Shown here: piece after piece, positions 1-6,474 of the stretch
Numbering within the stretch: the stretch's first letter is position 1
Layout: every line of letters begins with the position of its first letter
Origin: CAZQWJ01 sp964597265
GTDB taxonomy: Bacteria; Patescibacteriota; 4484-211; JAGQKX01
Direction of reading: 5' to 3'
Assembly: GCA_964597265.1 (NCBI GenBank)
Contig: CAZQWJ010000013.1
Coordinates: 1-25,156 of the forward strand
DNA length: 25,156 nucleotides
Notes under the pieces: generated by a model
Told to the model about the DNA's origin: nothing
Seen by the model: the letters and a program-made list of their open reading frames with translations, nothing else
Databases searched by the model: none
Translations under genes and position numbers: made by a program

Positions 1-73
1 AGAAAACGAATCCCGCCTACCCAAAATCGCCGTCAGAGAAGTACGACGAAAGATCCTAACGGGGAAGAAGTGA
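1..73 (+). CDS. 3' end of an unidentified gene (partial)
   Basis: An open frame enters from the left edge (first full codon at 2) and ends at TGA 71-73. The 23 residues visible are basic and end in RRKILTGKK, which looks like a natural protein C-terminus. No family can be named from so little. It could also be a chance open frame. It is followed by the hairpin repeat at 110-157. Confidence 0.3.
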   Translation, partial: ENESRLPKIAVREVRRKILTGKK

Positions 74-109
74 GCACAGAAGCTTATTTCAAAATCCAGT
101 ATATAGTAT

Positions 110-157
110 TGTCATCTCGAGTTTCACTACTGTCATCTCGACCTTGCGGAGAGATCT
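110..157. repeat. Hairpin repeat, GTCATCTC type, with adjacent half copy
   Basis: TGTCATCTCGA occurs at 110-120 and again at 131-141. The second copy is complete: ATCTC at 135-139 pairs with GAGAT at 151-155. Read on the minus strand it ends in ATGAC, like the other short hairpin repeats at 1171-1192, 1200-1340 and 13297-13362. The stop codon of the alkylation-repair fragment (156-158) lies at its edge. Confidence 0.6.
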
Positions 158-605
158 AATTTTTATCTACAAGTACCAAATCATGGGCCGACGGGTTGCC
201 TTTCTTCAATTCATTGCGTAGTGCGTGCTTGATGATCCATTTTCTCTCTGGCGTGGCTCCTTGTTGCCACTTAGCCAATAGTTTCATTGCTGCCTCGTGG
301 TTGTCTTTGAGATAGTCGTTGATGTTGTTGGCGACTGATTTTTGGACAAACTTGGACGTGTCGTCTTTGAGTAATTCCAAAATGTCGAACACTGGTTGCG
401 GTTTATCTATAAATAACGTCAGTTTCTGCGCCCACGGTAGACGGGGACGCAAACCCTCACTCGCCAATCGCCGCACATGAAGGTTATCATCCTTGGCCCA
501 AGTCTTCATCAACTTCAGTGATTCTTTCGGATATGTATTGATAAATAGCCGCACGGCATATTCGCCGGTGTGGCATTTGGTAATTTCATAAAAGGAAGAC
601 ACCAT
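156..605 (-). pseudogene. Core fragment of an AlkC/AlkD-type DNA alkylation repair gene
   Basis: The translated frame has the HEAT-like helices of AlkC/AlkD-type alkylpurine-DNA glycosylases, enzymes that excise N-alkylated purines. Recognisable pieces are WAKDDNLHVRRLASEG, LRPRLPWA, FVQKSVANNINDYLKD and WIIKHALR. Family members are usually about 230-370 residues. Here only about 150 remain: recognisable similarity starts near base 587 (EITKCHTGEYAVRLF), and the first roughly 100 or more residues are missing. The frame upstream of that point is simply the antisense of the hydrolase 5' end; its Met codons at 641 and 605 are probably fortuitous. The C-terminus stops within the hairpin repeat at 110-157, also earlier than in longer family members. 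I therefore call it a remnant truncated at both ends. A short functional protein started at 605 cannot be excluded. Confidence 0.6.
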
Positions 606-1191
606 GAAAAATGCAATTTTGATACCGGGCATGCCGGACAAGGATGAATATTACGATCCAAAGTATCCCACTAACAGTAATAATCATTGGTTCCCCTGGC
701 TTTCCAAGCAACTACAAATTAACGACATTTTTGCGGTGGCAATTGAAGTACCTATGCCGTGGCAGCCTCGCTATGAAATTTGGAAAAAAGAATTTGAGCG
801 ATTTGAGATAACGCCAGACACAATTCTTGTGGGTCATAGTTGTGGCAGCGGCTTCTTGGTACGATGGCTGAGTGAACATAAAGATAGGAAGGTCAATAAA
901 GTAGTGCTTGTTGCCCCGTGGCTGAATCCAAGCAATGGTACAGAATATGATACAGGCGACTTTTTTGAATTTGAGTTTGACCCTGAATTAGTGAGTCGAA
1001 CTGCAGGGGTTACAATCTTCAATTCTAATAATGACTACACAGATATTCATACATCTGTTGATATCATTCGCAGAGAAATAAAAAATGTAGAATACCAGGA
1101 GTTTAGCGGGTACGGGCACTTCACCTTGGAAGGCATGGGAACTGAGCAATTTCCGAAACTACTTGAGGAGATTCTGGACAAGCCAGAATGA
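604..1191 (+). CDS. RBBP9/YdeN-like alpha/beta serine hydrolase
   Basis: A 195-residue single-domain alpha/beta hydrolase of the RBBP9/YdeN type (Pfam Ser_hydrolase), probably cytoplasmic; substrate unknown. The nucleophile elbow is GHSCGSG with Ser79. Asp144 (NDYTD) and His172 (GYGHF) fit the rest of the triad, and the N-terminus ILIPGM is the usual oxyanion-side strand. Length is normal for the family. A purine-rich AAAGGAAG at 591-598 sits 5 bases before the ATG, the clearest Shine-Dalgarno in the window, unlike most neighbours. The start overlaps the antisense alkylation-repair remnant, and the last codons (ILDKPE and the TGA) are written by a hairpin repeat at 1171-1192. The gene looks newly spliced into this place. 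Confidence 0.8.
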   Translation: MKNAILIPGMPDKDEYYDPKYPTNSNNHWFPWLSKQLQINDIFAVAIEVPMPWQPRYEIWKKEFERFEITPDTILVGHSCGSGFLVRWLSEHKDRKVNKVVLVAPWLNPSNGTEYDTGDFFEFEFDPELVSRTAGVTIFNSNNDYTDIHTSVDIIRREIKNVEYQEFSGYGHFTLEGMGTEQFPKLLEEILDKPE

Positions 1192-1192
1192 C
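1171..1192 (+). repeat. Hairpin repeat that encodes the end of the hydrolase
   Basis: ATTCTGG (1171-1177), loop ACAAG, CCAGAAT (1183-1189), then GAC. It has the same plan as the other ATGAC-ending repeats; compare the copy at 13297-13320, whose minus-strand loop is TCAAG. Its AATGAC supplies the hydrolase stop codon. Confidence 0.55.
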
Positions 1193-1199
1193 GGGGGTT

Positions 1200-1340
1200 G
1201 AGAGTGATTTTGTACTGCCTGGATCCCTGCCTGCGCAGGGATGACAAATCCCATAGAGATAACAAACGCCGAGACATTCCACTAACACCCAGTACTTGTC
1301 ATGCCAGCGGAGGCTGGCATCCAGTTTCCAATCACCCTCA
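1200..1340. repeat. Inverted pair of hairpin repeats
   Basis: Two copies face each other. On the plus strand, ATCCCTGC (1223-1230), loop CTGC, GCAGGGAT (1235-1242), then GAC. On the minus strand, the copy at 1298-1320 reads ATGCCAGC, loop CTCC, GCTGGCAT, then GAC. Flanks also match: GAGaGTGATT at 1200-1209 against AATCACcCTC at 1330-1339 (one mismatch), plus shared ACTG and GAT ahead of each stem. The 190-base gap between the hydrolase and the YcaQ-like gene is mostly this element. No T tract follows the stems, so they are not typical intrinsic terminators. Confidence 0.7.
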
Positions 1341-1381
1341 AAAATAGTTTAGAATGACACAGTTTTGTAATACCCTCTAGG

Positions 1382-2629
1382 TTACATGTTTGCTTTCAAG
1401 AGTTTTGCAAATTCCTTCGGCACAGACTTCTTCACCACCACCTCTGGCGTCCCGTGCCAGGTGGCGCAGTCTTGTATAGCTTTTGCCACGTCCGCCACCA
1501 ACTCGTCAGTTATTTCTACATCTGGCTCGAGGTGAATGGCTTTTATTTCAAATATCCCCCCTTTGCGACCTGCCGTTCGAAGCTTTAGCGAAGTACGGTG
1601 TGCCTTGGGATCAAGCCTTCCTATCAATTTCCCACGGTGCAAAATAGGCAAGGTGAAATAGCCGTACTTTCTTTTTGGCGCGGGAGTGTAGCACTCGATT
1701 TGGTAGTCAAAGTCAAACAGTACCTTGGCGCGTTTGCGGTTGTTCATTAACGGGTCAAATGGTGAGAGCAACGTAGTATATGTCGGTTCTGGCACGTCAA
1801 AACTTTTGACGCTTTTATGGACAAACCAGCCTCCATTCTGCTTTGCAGAACTACGGCCGGCAGGCCACCCTTCAATCTCCACTTCATATATCTCTCCCTC
1901 ATCAACTAACTTTCTCAGCACGTCATTGATCTCACGCTTGGGTGTGTAAAAGTAGTCGGCAATCCACTCTGGTGTGGCCACGCCAAGCGCTTTGATGGCT
2001 TTGAGCGCAAGTTCTTTTTGGACCGTTTCGTAAGTTGGAGTTTTCGAATCATCCCAATCTTGCAGTACTCTTTCGCGTAGATTATAGATACGGTGGAAAT
2101 TATGCCGACGTGCAATCATCAAATCACCCTGGTCAAAAAGAACCTCCAGCGCCACCTTCTCCGCCTTCCAATTCCACCACGCACCTTTGTCACCGTCAGT
2201 ACGCTTGAAATCAGACGACCGCGTTTCGCCATGCTCTGTAACATAATTAAGCACATAGTCTATGGTCTTTTTGTTTTCCTCTACCCACTTTTGCGTACGC
2301 TCACCCCAATGCCCTTTTTTATCCAACATTAACCGACGGTACAGCGGATAATCCTCAATTGGCAAAAAACACGCAGCATGTGCCCAATACTCAAACAGCT
2401 CACCTTCGGCCAATAGCTCATCAAGCCAACGTGGTTCATACTTCCCAAGTCTGCTCCACAACACAAGATATGGACTGCGTGCCACCACATGAATGGTATC
2501 AATTTGCAGATACCCCATCCGTCGGATAGCGGCCAGCAGGTCTTTTTTCATCGCAGGTGCAGCAGGTGGTTTGTCCAACCCCTGCGCTGCGAGCATCATA
2601 TTACGAACAGTTGAAAGGGGAAGTTGCAT
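1382..2629 (-). CDS. YcaQ/AlkX-type winged-helix DNA glycosylase
   Basis: A 415-residue protein of the HTH_42 (YcaQ/AlkZ) family, DNA glycosylases that unhook interstrand crosslinks and remove bulky alkylpurines. The N-terminal motif MGYLQIDTIHVVARSPY contains Gln42-Ile-Asp44. The Q-x-D form marks the YcaQ/AlkX branch rather than the Q-x-Q of AlkZ. Next come LFEYWAHAACFLP, a winged-helix middle part, and the C-terminal region with LLSPFDPLMNNRKR and FDFDYQIECY, all typical. Length is normal and the frame is intact. The start fits a promoter directly ahead: TTGCCG (2661-2666), 17 bases, TATTAT (2638-2643), then only 8 bases to the ATG with no Shine-Dalgarno. Substrate range is not visible from sequence. 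Confidence 0.88.
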   Translation of the reverse strand: MQLPLSTVRNMMLAAQGLDKPPAAPAMKKDLLAAIRRMGYLQIDTIHVVARSPYLVLWSRLGKYEPRWLDELLAEGELFEYWAHAACFLPIEDYPLYRRLMLDKKGHWGERTQKWVEENKKTIDYVLNYVTEHGETRSSDFKRTDGDKGAWWNWKAEKVALEVLFDQGDLMIARRHNFHRIYNLRERVLQDWDDSKTPTYETVQKELALKAIKALGVATPEWIADYFYTPKREINDVLRKLVDEGEIYEVEIEGWPAGRSSAKQNGGWFVHKSVKSFDVPEPTYTTLLSPFDPLMNNRKRAKVLFDFDYQIECYTPAPKRKYGYFTLPILHRGKLIGRLDPKAHRTSLKLRTAGRKGGIFEIKAIHLEPDVEITDELVADVAKAIQDCATWHGTPEVVVKKSVPKEFAKLLKANM

Positions 2630-2637
2630 CTGATGGC

Positions 2638-2666
2638 ATAATAACCGAGATACTTTTCACCGGCAA
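2638..2666 (-). promoter_or_regulatory. Promoter of the YcaQ-like gene, leaderless type
   Basis: TTGCCG at 2661-2666, a 17-base spacer, TATTAT at 2638-2643, then 8 bases to the ATG at 2629. Transcription would start at or within two bases of the start codon. Confidence 0.5.
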
Positions 2667-2718
2667 GCAATAGGGGAAACACCTTCGTAGGCGCGTACCT
2701 GTTTGGGGTGGGTTAACG

Positions 2719-2775
2719 TATAATCCTGCCATGTCCAAAAACTCTTGCGACTCTACTTACATATATTTATTTTGA
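2719..2775 (+). pseudogene. Decayed copy of promoter and first codons of the kinase gene at 3772
   Basis: TATAAT (2719-2724), 6 bases, ATG (2731), then 14 codons to TGA (2773-2775). The first 11 codons match the start of the phosphotransferase gene at 3772 at 23 of 33 bases (MSKNSCDSTYI against MSNGSPDDTFI). The -10 box lies at exactly the same distance in both (TATAAT against TACAAT). Similarity ends where the opposite-strand kinase gene begins. It is most simply a leftover 5' fragment of a duplicated or interrupted kinase gene. Expression as a tiny leaderless peptide is possible. Confidence 0.45.
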
Positions 2776-3653
2776 AATGCCCGCGCAAATTGTATGAGTT
2801 CACCATATCGCTTAATGTTCTGAGGATCAATTAGCTTGCTTAAAGCGCAATAGACAGTATCAAACAATATAAGTCTATTAAACAGCTCTTCAGTATAGCC
2901 AAAGCTTGCTTGCGGTAATTCTTGGAAATACGACTGTTTTACCGACTCCACTTTATCCGGAAAAAGTATCTCTGCATTTTGTTCATCGTAAAGATACAAA
3001 CGTATTGGACGCACCAACTCGAGAAGTAGTGGCAGTTTTTGCATCCCTTCAAAATCTATTACATAGAACATATTCTTATCATCCGCATCAATCAATATAT
3101 TCTCTTCTTGTATATCCTTGTGGATGTATCCCCATGCCATTGAAGGAAACTCTTGGCGTAACGCCTTAATTAACGCGATATCCTCAGAAGGTATCTGTAG
3201 AGAGGTGAGCCGCTGTGCAACCCTTTTTCTCTTAAGTTGCGCGGCTTTCTCTGTAGTAATATCCCCTAGAATTTTGGTAGCATTTGCTGCCGCAGCTATA
3301 TACATCTCTAGGTTTTCAATAAACATTGATTCAGAAGGCTGGTGCGCGTTGAGCCAAGGTAAAATCGTCCAAATACGCCCATCCTCTCCATCATATAAAT
3401 AGTCACCTTCTAGTGTAGATAAAGGAGCAATAGTAGGAAATCCCTTTTCAATCAATCTCATTATGATTTTACCTTCCTCTTCTACCTCAATGATTGTCGT
3501 CTGTTTTTGGTATTTTTTAACAAAGTATTTGCCTTTTTCGGTACGTACATACCAAGTATCATTTACTCCCTGTTCTATAGTCCGAGTAGCTTCTAACCTC
3601 CCCAAGCCATATATTTGCCCTACAACGTATGTTAGTTGATTTGTATGTTCCAT
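2757..3653 (-). CDS. APH/choline-kinase-like small-molecule phosphotransferase
   Basis: A 298-residue protein kinase-like fold enzyme of the aminoglycoside phosphotransferase/homoserine kinase type II superfamily. The N-lobe lysine is in YFVKKY (Lys46/47) with a helix-C glutamate near 58-60. The catalytic loop WGYIHKDIQEENILID gives His178, Asp180 and Asn185, and VIDFE gives the metal-binding Asp200. All key residues are present, so it is probably active. The substrate could be an amino alcohol, sugar or antibiotic and cannot be told. It is divergent from a second, distantly related kinase at 3772. TAGAAT at 3660-3665 stands 6 bases before the ATG, again without a Shine-Dalgarno. The gene lies between a decayed copy of the next gene's start and that gene itself, suggesting it arrived by insertion. 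Confidence 0.75.
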   Translation of the reverse strand: MEHTNQLTYVVGQIYGLGRLEATRTIEQGVNDTWYVRTEKGKYFVKKYQKQTTIIEVEEEGKIIMRLIEKGFPTIAPLSTLEGDYLYDGEDGRIWTILPWLNAHQPSESMFIENLEMYIAAAANATKILGDITTEKAAQLKRKRVAQRLTSLQIPSEDIALIKALRQEFPSMAWGYIHKDIQEENILIDADDKNMFYVIDFEGMQKLPLLLELVRPIRLYLYDEQNAEILFPDKVESVKQSYFQELPQASFGYTEELFNRLILFDTVYCALSKLIDPQNIKRYGELIQFARAFQNKYM

Positions 3654-3659
3654 TTGATG

Positions 3660-3665
3660 ATTCTA
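3660..3665 (-). promoter_or_regulatory. -10 box of the minus-strand kinase gene, leaderless type
   Basis: TAGAAT ends 6 bases before the ATG at 3653. A weak TTTAAG lies 17 bases further upstream (3683-3688). Confidence 0.4.
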
Positions 3666-3759
3666 CCTTAGTCAGACAAAGGCTTAAACAGACGTTGATA
3701 TACAGAAGCCCTGCAGTGAATACTGGGGTACTAAACCTCTCCAACAAACTGTTAGATGA

Positions 3760-3765
3760 TACAAT
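3760..3765 (+). promoter_or_regulatory. -10 box of the plus-strand kinase gene, leaderless type
   Basis: TACAAT ends 6 bases before the ATG at 3772. No good -35 was seen. The spacing equals that in the decayed copy at 2719. Confidence 0.4.
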
Positions 3766-3771
3766 CCCGTT

Positions 3772-4764
3772 ATGTCAAACGGCTCTCCCGACGATACATT
3801 CATACAAGAACGCCATTCCTCGTATACCCCTATTGCCGAGGGTCAATTGCAAGAATTAATTTCTCAAAACACCGACTTCGGCAGGATAATGCAGTATGAG
3901 AAGATAGTCCGCGGGTATGACAATGAAGTGTACGACGTGCAAACACAAGACGGAGCAAACCTGATTGTCCGCATCGCTCGATACGGCGATTCCAGTTTTG
4001 CTTCAGAGGCATGGGCGATGGATCAGTGCAGGCAGCACAATGCCCCCGTACCTCTGGTGTATTTTGTCGGGGACATCACCGTCGCGGATCAACAGCTGCA
4101 GGGAATGATCACGCAGAAATCCCAAGGAGTTGCACTGCCTACGCTACTAGACGATCTGAATGAGACACAAACCCAAACTGTTTTGTATAACGCTGGACAG
4201 GTTTTGAAAAAGATTAACTCCATACCTGTTGATGGGTTTTATAAAAGACATGAAGACGGTAACTGGGACTTTGCCAGTTGGGACCGCATCAGCGCTTCAA
4301 CATTGGAGGACCGGATAGCTGAAAAAGACCTTATTTTACAAACAAGCATAAGCGTGGAAGAGTTTGGCTTTCTCATTGCGCAACTCAGAGACTATTTAGA
4401 TCGCTATCACTACGACCACGCGGTACTGTGCCATGCGGATTATCTCCCCGAGCATATTTTTGTTGACCCGGGAACATTAGAGGTCCGGGACATTATAGAT
4501 TTTGGCGAATTTCAAGGAGGGCCGTATATACTGGATTTGGCATATTTCCACTTTGAATGTCCAGAGATAGAAATGACTCCCATGGTACAAGGGTATTTCG
4601 ACGACCAGACTGTTACCGAAAGTTTTTGGGATGAGCTGCACGGCTATCAAATCGGCTTACAGTTAGGACATCTGGCACACCAAGTCAAGATAGGTGACCA
4701 TTCAAGTATCCAGCCAACACGCCAAGCTCTCCAGAAGACACTTGCCTATTTTAGATCAAAGTAA
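3772..4764 (+). CDS. APH-family phosphotransferase with PEH-type catalytic loop
   Basis: A 330-residue member of the aminoglycoside phosphotransferase-like kinase superfamily. The catalytic loop LCHADYLPEHIFVD has His221 and Asp223, but His228 where most members have the metal-binding Asn. IIDFGEFQGGPYILDLAYFH carries the DFG-type Asp243. The N-lobe has LIVRIARYG with Arg67 at the usual lysine position, and Glu79 as the helix-C partner. The P-E-H variant loop occurs, as far as I recall, in a subset of these kinases, so the protein need not be inactive. The substrate is unknown. Its stop codon directly abuts that of the convergent methyltransferase gene (TAA|TCA, 4762-4767), leaving no room for a terminator. 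The start follows TACAAT by 6 bases. Confidence 0.72.
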   Translation: MSNGSPDDTFIQERHSSYTPIAEGQLQELISQNTDFGRIMQYEKIVRGYDNEVYDVQTQDGANLIVRIARYGDSSFASEAWAMDQCRQHNAPVPLVYFVGDITVADQQLQGMITQKSQGVALPTLLDDLNETQTQTVLYNAGQVLKKINSIPVDGFYKRHEDGNWDFASWDRISASTLEDRIAEKDLILQTSISVEEFGFLIAQLRDYLDRYHYDHAVLCHADYLPEHIFVDPGTLEVRDIIDFGEFQGGPYILDLAYFHFECPEIEMTPMVQGYFDDQTVTESFWDELHGYQIGLQLGHLAHQVKIGDHSSIQPTRQALQKTLAYFRSK

Positions 4765-5772
4765 TCACCCCAACCGACAAACCAGTAGGGTCGGTGTTTG
4801 GCCGAGATGACCGAGGGTATAGGTTGTTATCGGTATATCTTTGCCAAATGTCTTCTTTACATATTTGATAAACAATTGCGGATTAGCCAAAAGCACAGCG
4901 ATTGTTGCACCAGGCTTAAGTATTCTTTGCCACTCTTGGAGTGTCTTTTGATACAGAGTTGTCATACTCTCAACGCTAATCTGACTATCCCACGGCAAGT
5001 TAGAAATTGCACAATCAAAGTAACCCTCTGGCCATGTCGTTTTTGTCGCGTTTTGTTGTTTCACCCGTTCTTCTACATATTTGTAGCCCAAATTTGAAAG
5101 CACCCTATGCGTAATGTTAACTGCGTTTGTGTCTAGATCATTGCCATAGATTTCATGCCCTGCTATGTACGCTTCTGCTAAAATCGTGCCGCTTCCACAA
5201 AACGTATCCACTATCTTTAAATCGCTCTTGCCCTGTGTCGCTTCAAAAGCCATTGCTGCGGCAATACTTGGACGCAATGCTCCGATATACGATTCCTGTT
5301 TGTATGGCCGGTGAAACAGACTCTCAGACCCTACTCGTACGGCAACAAGCTCATCGTCTTGTTCGATGATCAGACGAATATCAAAGTTAGTATGGTCTTT
5401 GGGTTCATAGTGCCAACCGTATGTTTCTGAAATAAACGTTGCCACGACATGGGTAAGTTCATCCACATTGATAGGGCTTTTGTACTTGCTCACGGTAACA
5501 GAAAATGCATCCGTATCAATCGGTCGATACTGTGTGATGACCTCTCGAATATGTGCCCAATCCACCGTTTCTATTTCATCAAGGTTTGCTGCAACAAGTA
5601 CGCTGATATCATCCGCAGTCCTCAACTGCATGATCTCAGTAACATCGCCGTCATACTCAACGATTAGTCGTTTCGTTTGCTCGTCAACGATCCGACTATC
5701 CGGTAGCAGAGCTGCCAACTCCTCCTTTGCGATAGGCTCCAGCCCTTTGACTGTATGGACAATATAGCGCAT
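4765..5772 (-). CDS. THUMP-domain SAM-dependent RNA methyltransferase (Trm14/TrmN/RlmL-like)
   Basis: About 335 residues. A THUMP RNA-binding region (roughly 25-155) is followed by a UPF0020-type methyltransferase domain. The SAM motif DTFCGSGTILAEA lies at about 189-201, the acidic second-strand motif in YGNDLDTNAV, and the catalytic motif NLPWD at about 258-262. That (N/D)-x-P-(aromatic) form is used for methylating exocyclic or ring nitrogens. Relatives make m2G at tRNA position 6 or in 23S rRNA; which applies here is unresolved. The frame is open up to 5877, but I choose the Met at 5772. It begins the conserved MRYIVHTVKGLEPIAKEEL, avoids overlap with the toxin gene, and follows TATAAT (5779-5784) by 6 bases. 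Confidence 0.8.
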   Translation of the reverse strand: MRYIVHTVKGLEPIAKEELAALLPDSRIVDEQTKRLIVEYDGDVTEIMQLRTADDISVLVAANLDEIETVDWAHIREVITQYRPIDTDAFSVTVSKYKSPINVDELTHVVATFISETYGWHYEPKDHTNFDIRLIIEQDDELVAVRVGSESLFHRPYKQESYIGALRPSIAAAMAFEATQGKSDLKIVDTFCGSGTILAEAYIAGHEIYGNDLDTNAVNITHRVLSNLGYKYVEERVKQQNATKTTWPEGYFDCAISNLPWDSQISVESMTTLYQKTLQEWQRILKPGATIAVLLANPQLFIKYVKKTFGKDIPITTYTLGHLGQTPTLLVCRLG

Positions 5773-5778
5773 GGGGTG

Positions 5779-5784
5779 ATTATA
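5779..5784 (-). promoter_or_regulatory. -10 box of the THUMP methyltransferase gene, leaderless type
   Basis: Perfect TATAAT ending 6 bases before the ATG at 5772, lying between the toxin stop codon and this gene. No clear -35 was found. Confidence 0.5.
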
Positions 5785-5791
5785 AACGATG

Positions 5792-6052
5792 TCAGCTATA
5801 CAGCTGACTGTGGGTGCCGATGAATTGACAGATATATACCTCTGTACCAACGATCTCATATATAGCTCGGATATCACCGGTGATATTGATACTGTAAAAC
5901 CGTCGCAGTTTTCCTGACAACTGGTGCAGACGAAGTGACGGATGGTTTGGGTTACGCGCCCAAAGCAGGATACGGTCTTTTGCTTTTTGTTGTAATGCAG
6001 GCGAGAGTTTTTTGTATTGCTTTTTGAATGTCTTACTATAGCGGATGGTCAT
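5792..6052 (-). CDS. RelE/YafQ-family toxin (mRNA interferase)
   Basis: An 86-residue RelE/ParE-fold toxin. MTIRYSKTFKKQYKKL at the start, the RL.QLSG.L...YSI motif in the middle, DIRAIYEI with Arg62, and the C-terminal FIGTHSQLY with His81 are typical of RelE/YafQ-like ribosome-dependent mRNA endonucleases. The length is normal. Its ATG overlaps the antitoxin stop codon in an ATGA (6049-6052), which implies translational coupling. Cleavage specificity is not visible. A small chromosomal type II system in a reduced genome may stabilise the region or act in stress; neither is shown by the sequence. Confidence 0.85.
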   Translation of the reverse strand: MTIRYSKTFKKQYKKLSPALQQKAKDRILLWARNPNHPSLRLHQLSGKLRRFYSINITGDIRAIYEIVGTEVYICQFIGTHSQLYS

Positions 6053-6330
6053 TCTTTATCAAGCCAGGCAAAACTCTTTGTTACATCGTCAAAAGCCGGT
6101 GAATAATCGTCAAAGTTGCCCGCCCGTGCTTCTCGGGAGAGTTTACGCAACTCAGCTTCCACCTCGGGCTTAAGACGGGAGGAGTCGGAAATAGTCAGAC
6201 TGCGCGTATTAACGAATTCACGCAAACCTGCTGCCACAACAATACTCATTGGCAGGCCCAAATCTTTGGCAACCGTTTGAGCTTTCTTCTTCAAGGTAGG
6301 ATCAATTTTCACATTGAGAACCGTATTCAT
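6049..6330 (-). CDS. RelB/DinJ-family ribbon-helix-helix antitoxin
   Basis: A 93-residue antitoxin. The N-terminal MNTVLNVKIDPTLKKKAQ...LGLPMSIVVAAGLREFV has the strand-helix-helix pattern of RelB/DinJ DNA-binding proteins. The acidic C-terminal half (EVEAELRKL, AGNFDDYSPAFDDV) would wrap and neutralise the toxin. It is first in a two-gene operon with the toxin, and such antitoxins normally repress their own promoter. The promoter here is the best in the window (TTGACT-16-TATAAT), placed so that transcription begins at or beside the ATG, so operator binding would directly cover the start. Confidence 0.85.
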   Translation of the reverse strand: MNTVLNVKIDPTLKKKAQTVAKDLGLPMSIVVAAGLREFVNTRSLTISDSSRLKPEVEAELRKLSREARAGNFDDYSPAFDDVTKSFAWLDKE

Positions 6331-6337
6331 ACTAACT

Positions 6338-6365
6338 ATTATATATACTTTGGTTAAACAGTCAA
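6338..6365 (-). promoter_or_regulatory. Toxin-antitoxin promoter, leaderless type
   Basis: TTGACT at 6360-6365, a 16-base spacer, TATAAT at 6338-6343, then 7 bases to the ATG at 6330. Both boxes are near consensus. A TATATATA core overlapping the -10 could be part of an operator, but no clean palindrome was found. Confidence 0.65.
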
Positions 6366-6452
6366 CTCAACCATCGACCTGTCGGTTTGTGCACGTGTTC
6401 GCTATTTTTTCTGACTGAACCTTATATAGTTCTAATATTCGATGTGCGCGAA

Positions 6453-6468
6453 ACTGTAAGACTACAGT
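6453..6468 (-). terminator. Weak hairpin after the NYN gene, possible terminator
   Basis: ACTGTA, loop of four, TACAGT, located just after the NYN gene stop (6475) in the direction of transcription. Only TTT follows it, so as an intrinsic terminator it is poor. The rest of the gap 6331-6474 holds the antitoxin promoter and nothing else I recognise. Confidence 0.25.
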
Positions 6469-6474
6469 AATATG

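Noticed and set aside
1223..1320. Hairpins read as intrinsic terminators
   Set aside because: Stems are strong but no T run follows in either direction; they match the dispersed repeat family instead.
131..1340. CRISPR array
   Set aside because: Copies are few, in both orientations, differ in stem sequence and have no regular spacers; no cas genes are present.
2757..4764. Antibiotic resistance genes
   Set aside because: The kinases share only the superfamily fold with aminoglycoside phosphotransferases; nothing in the sequence points to an antibiotic substrate.
5773..5877. Longer start for the THUMP methyltransferase at 5877
   Set aside because: It would overlap the toxin gene end, adds 35 residues with no family match, and skips the TATAAT-6-ATG arrangement at 5772.
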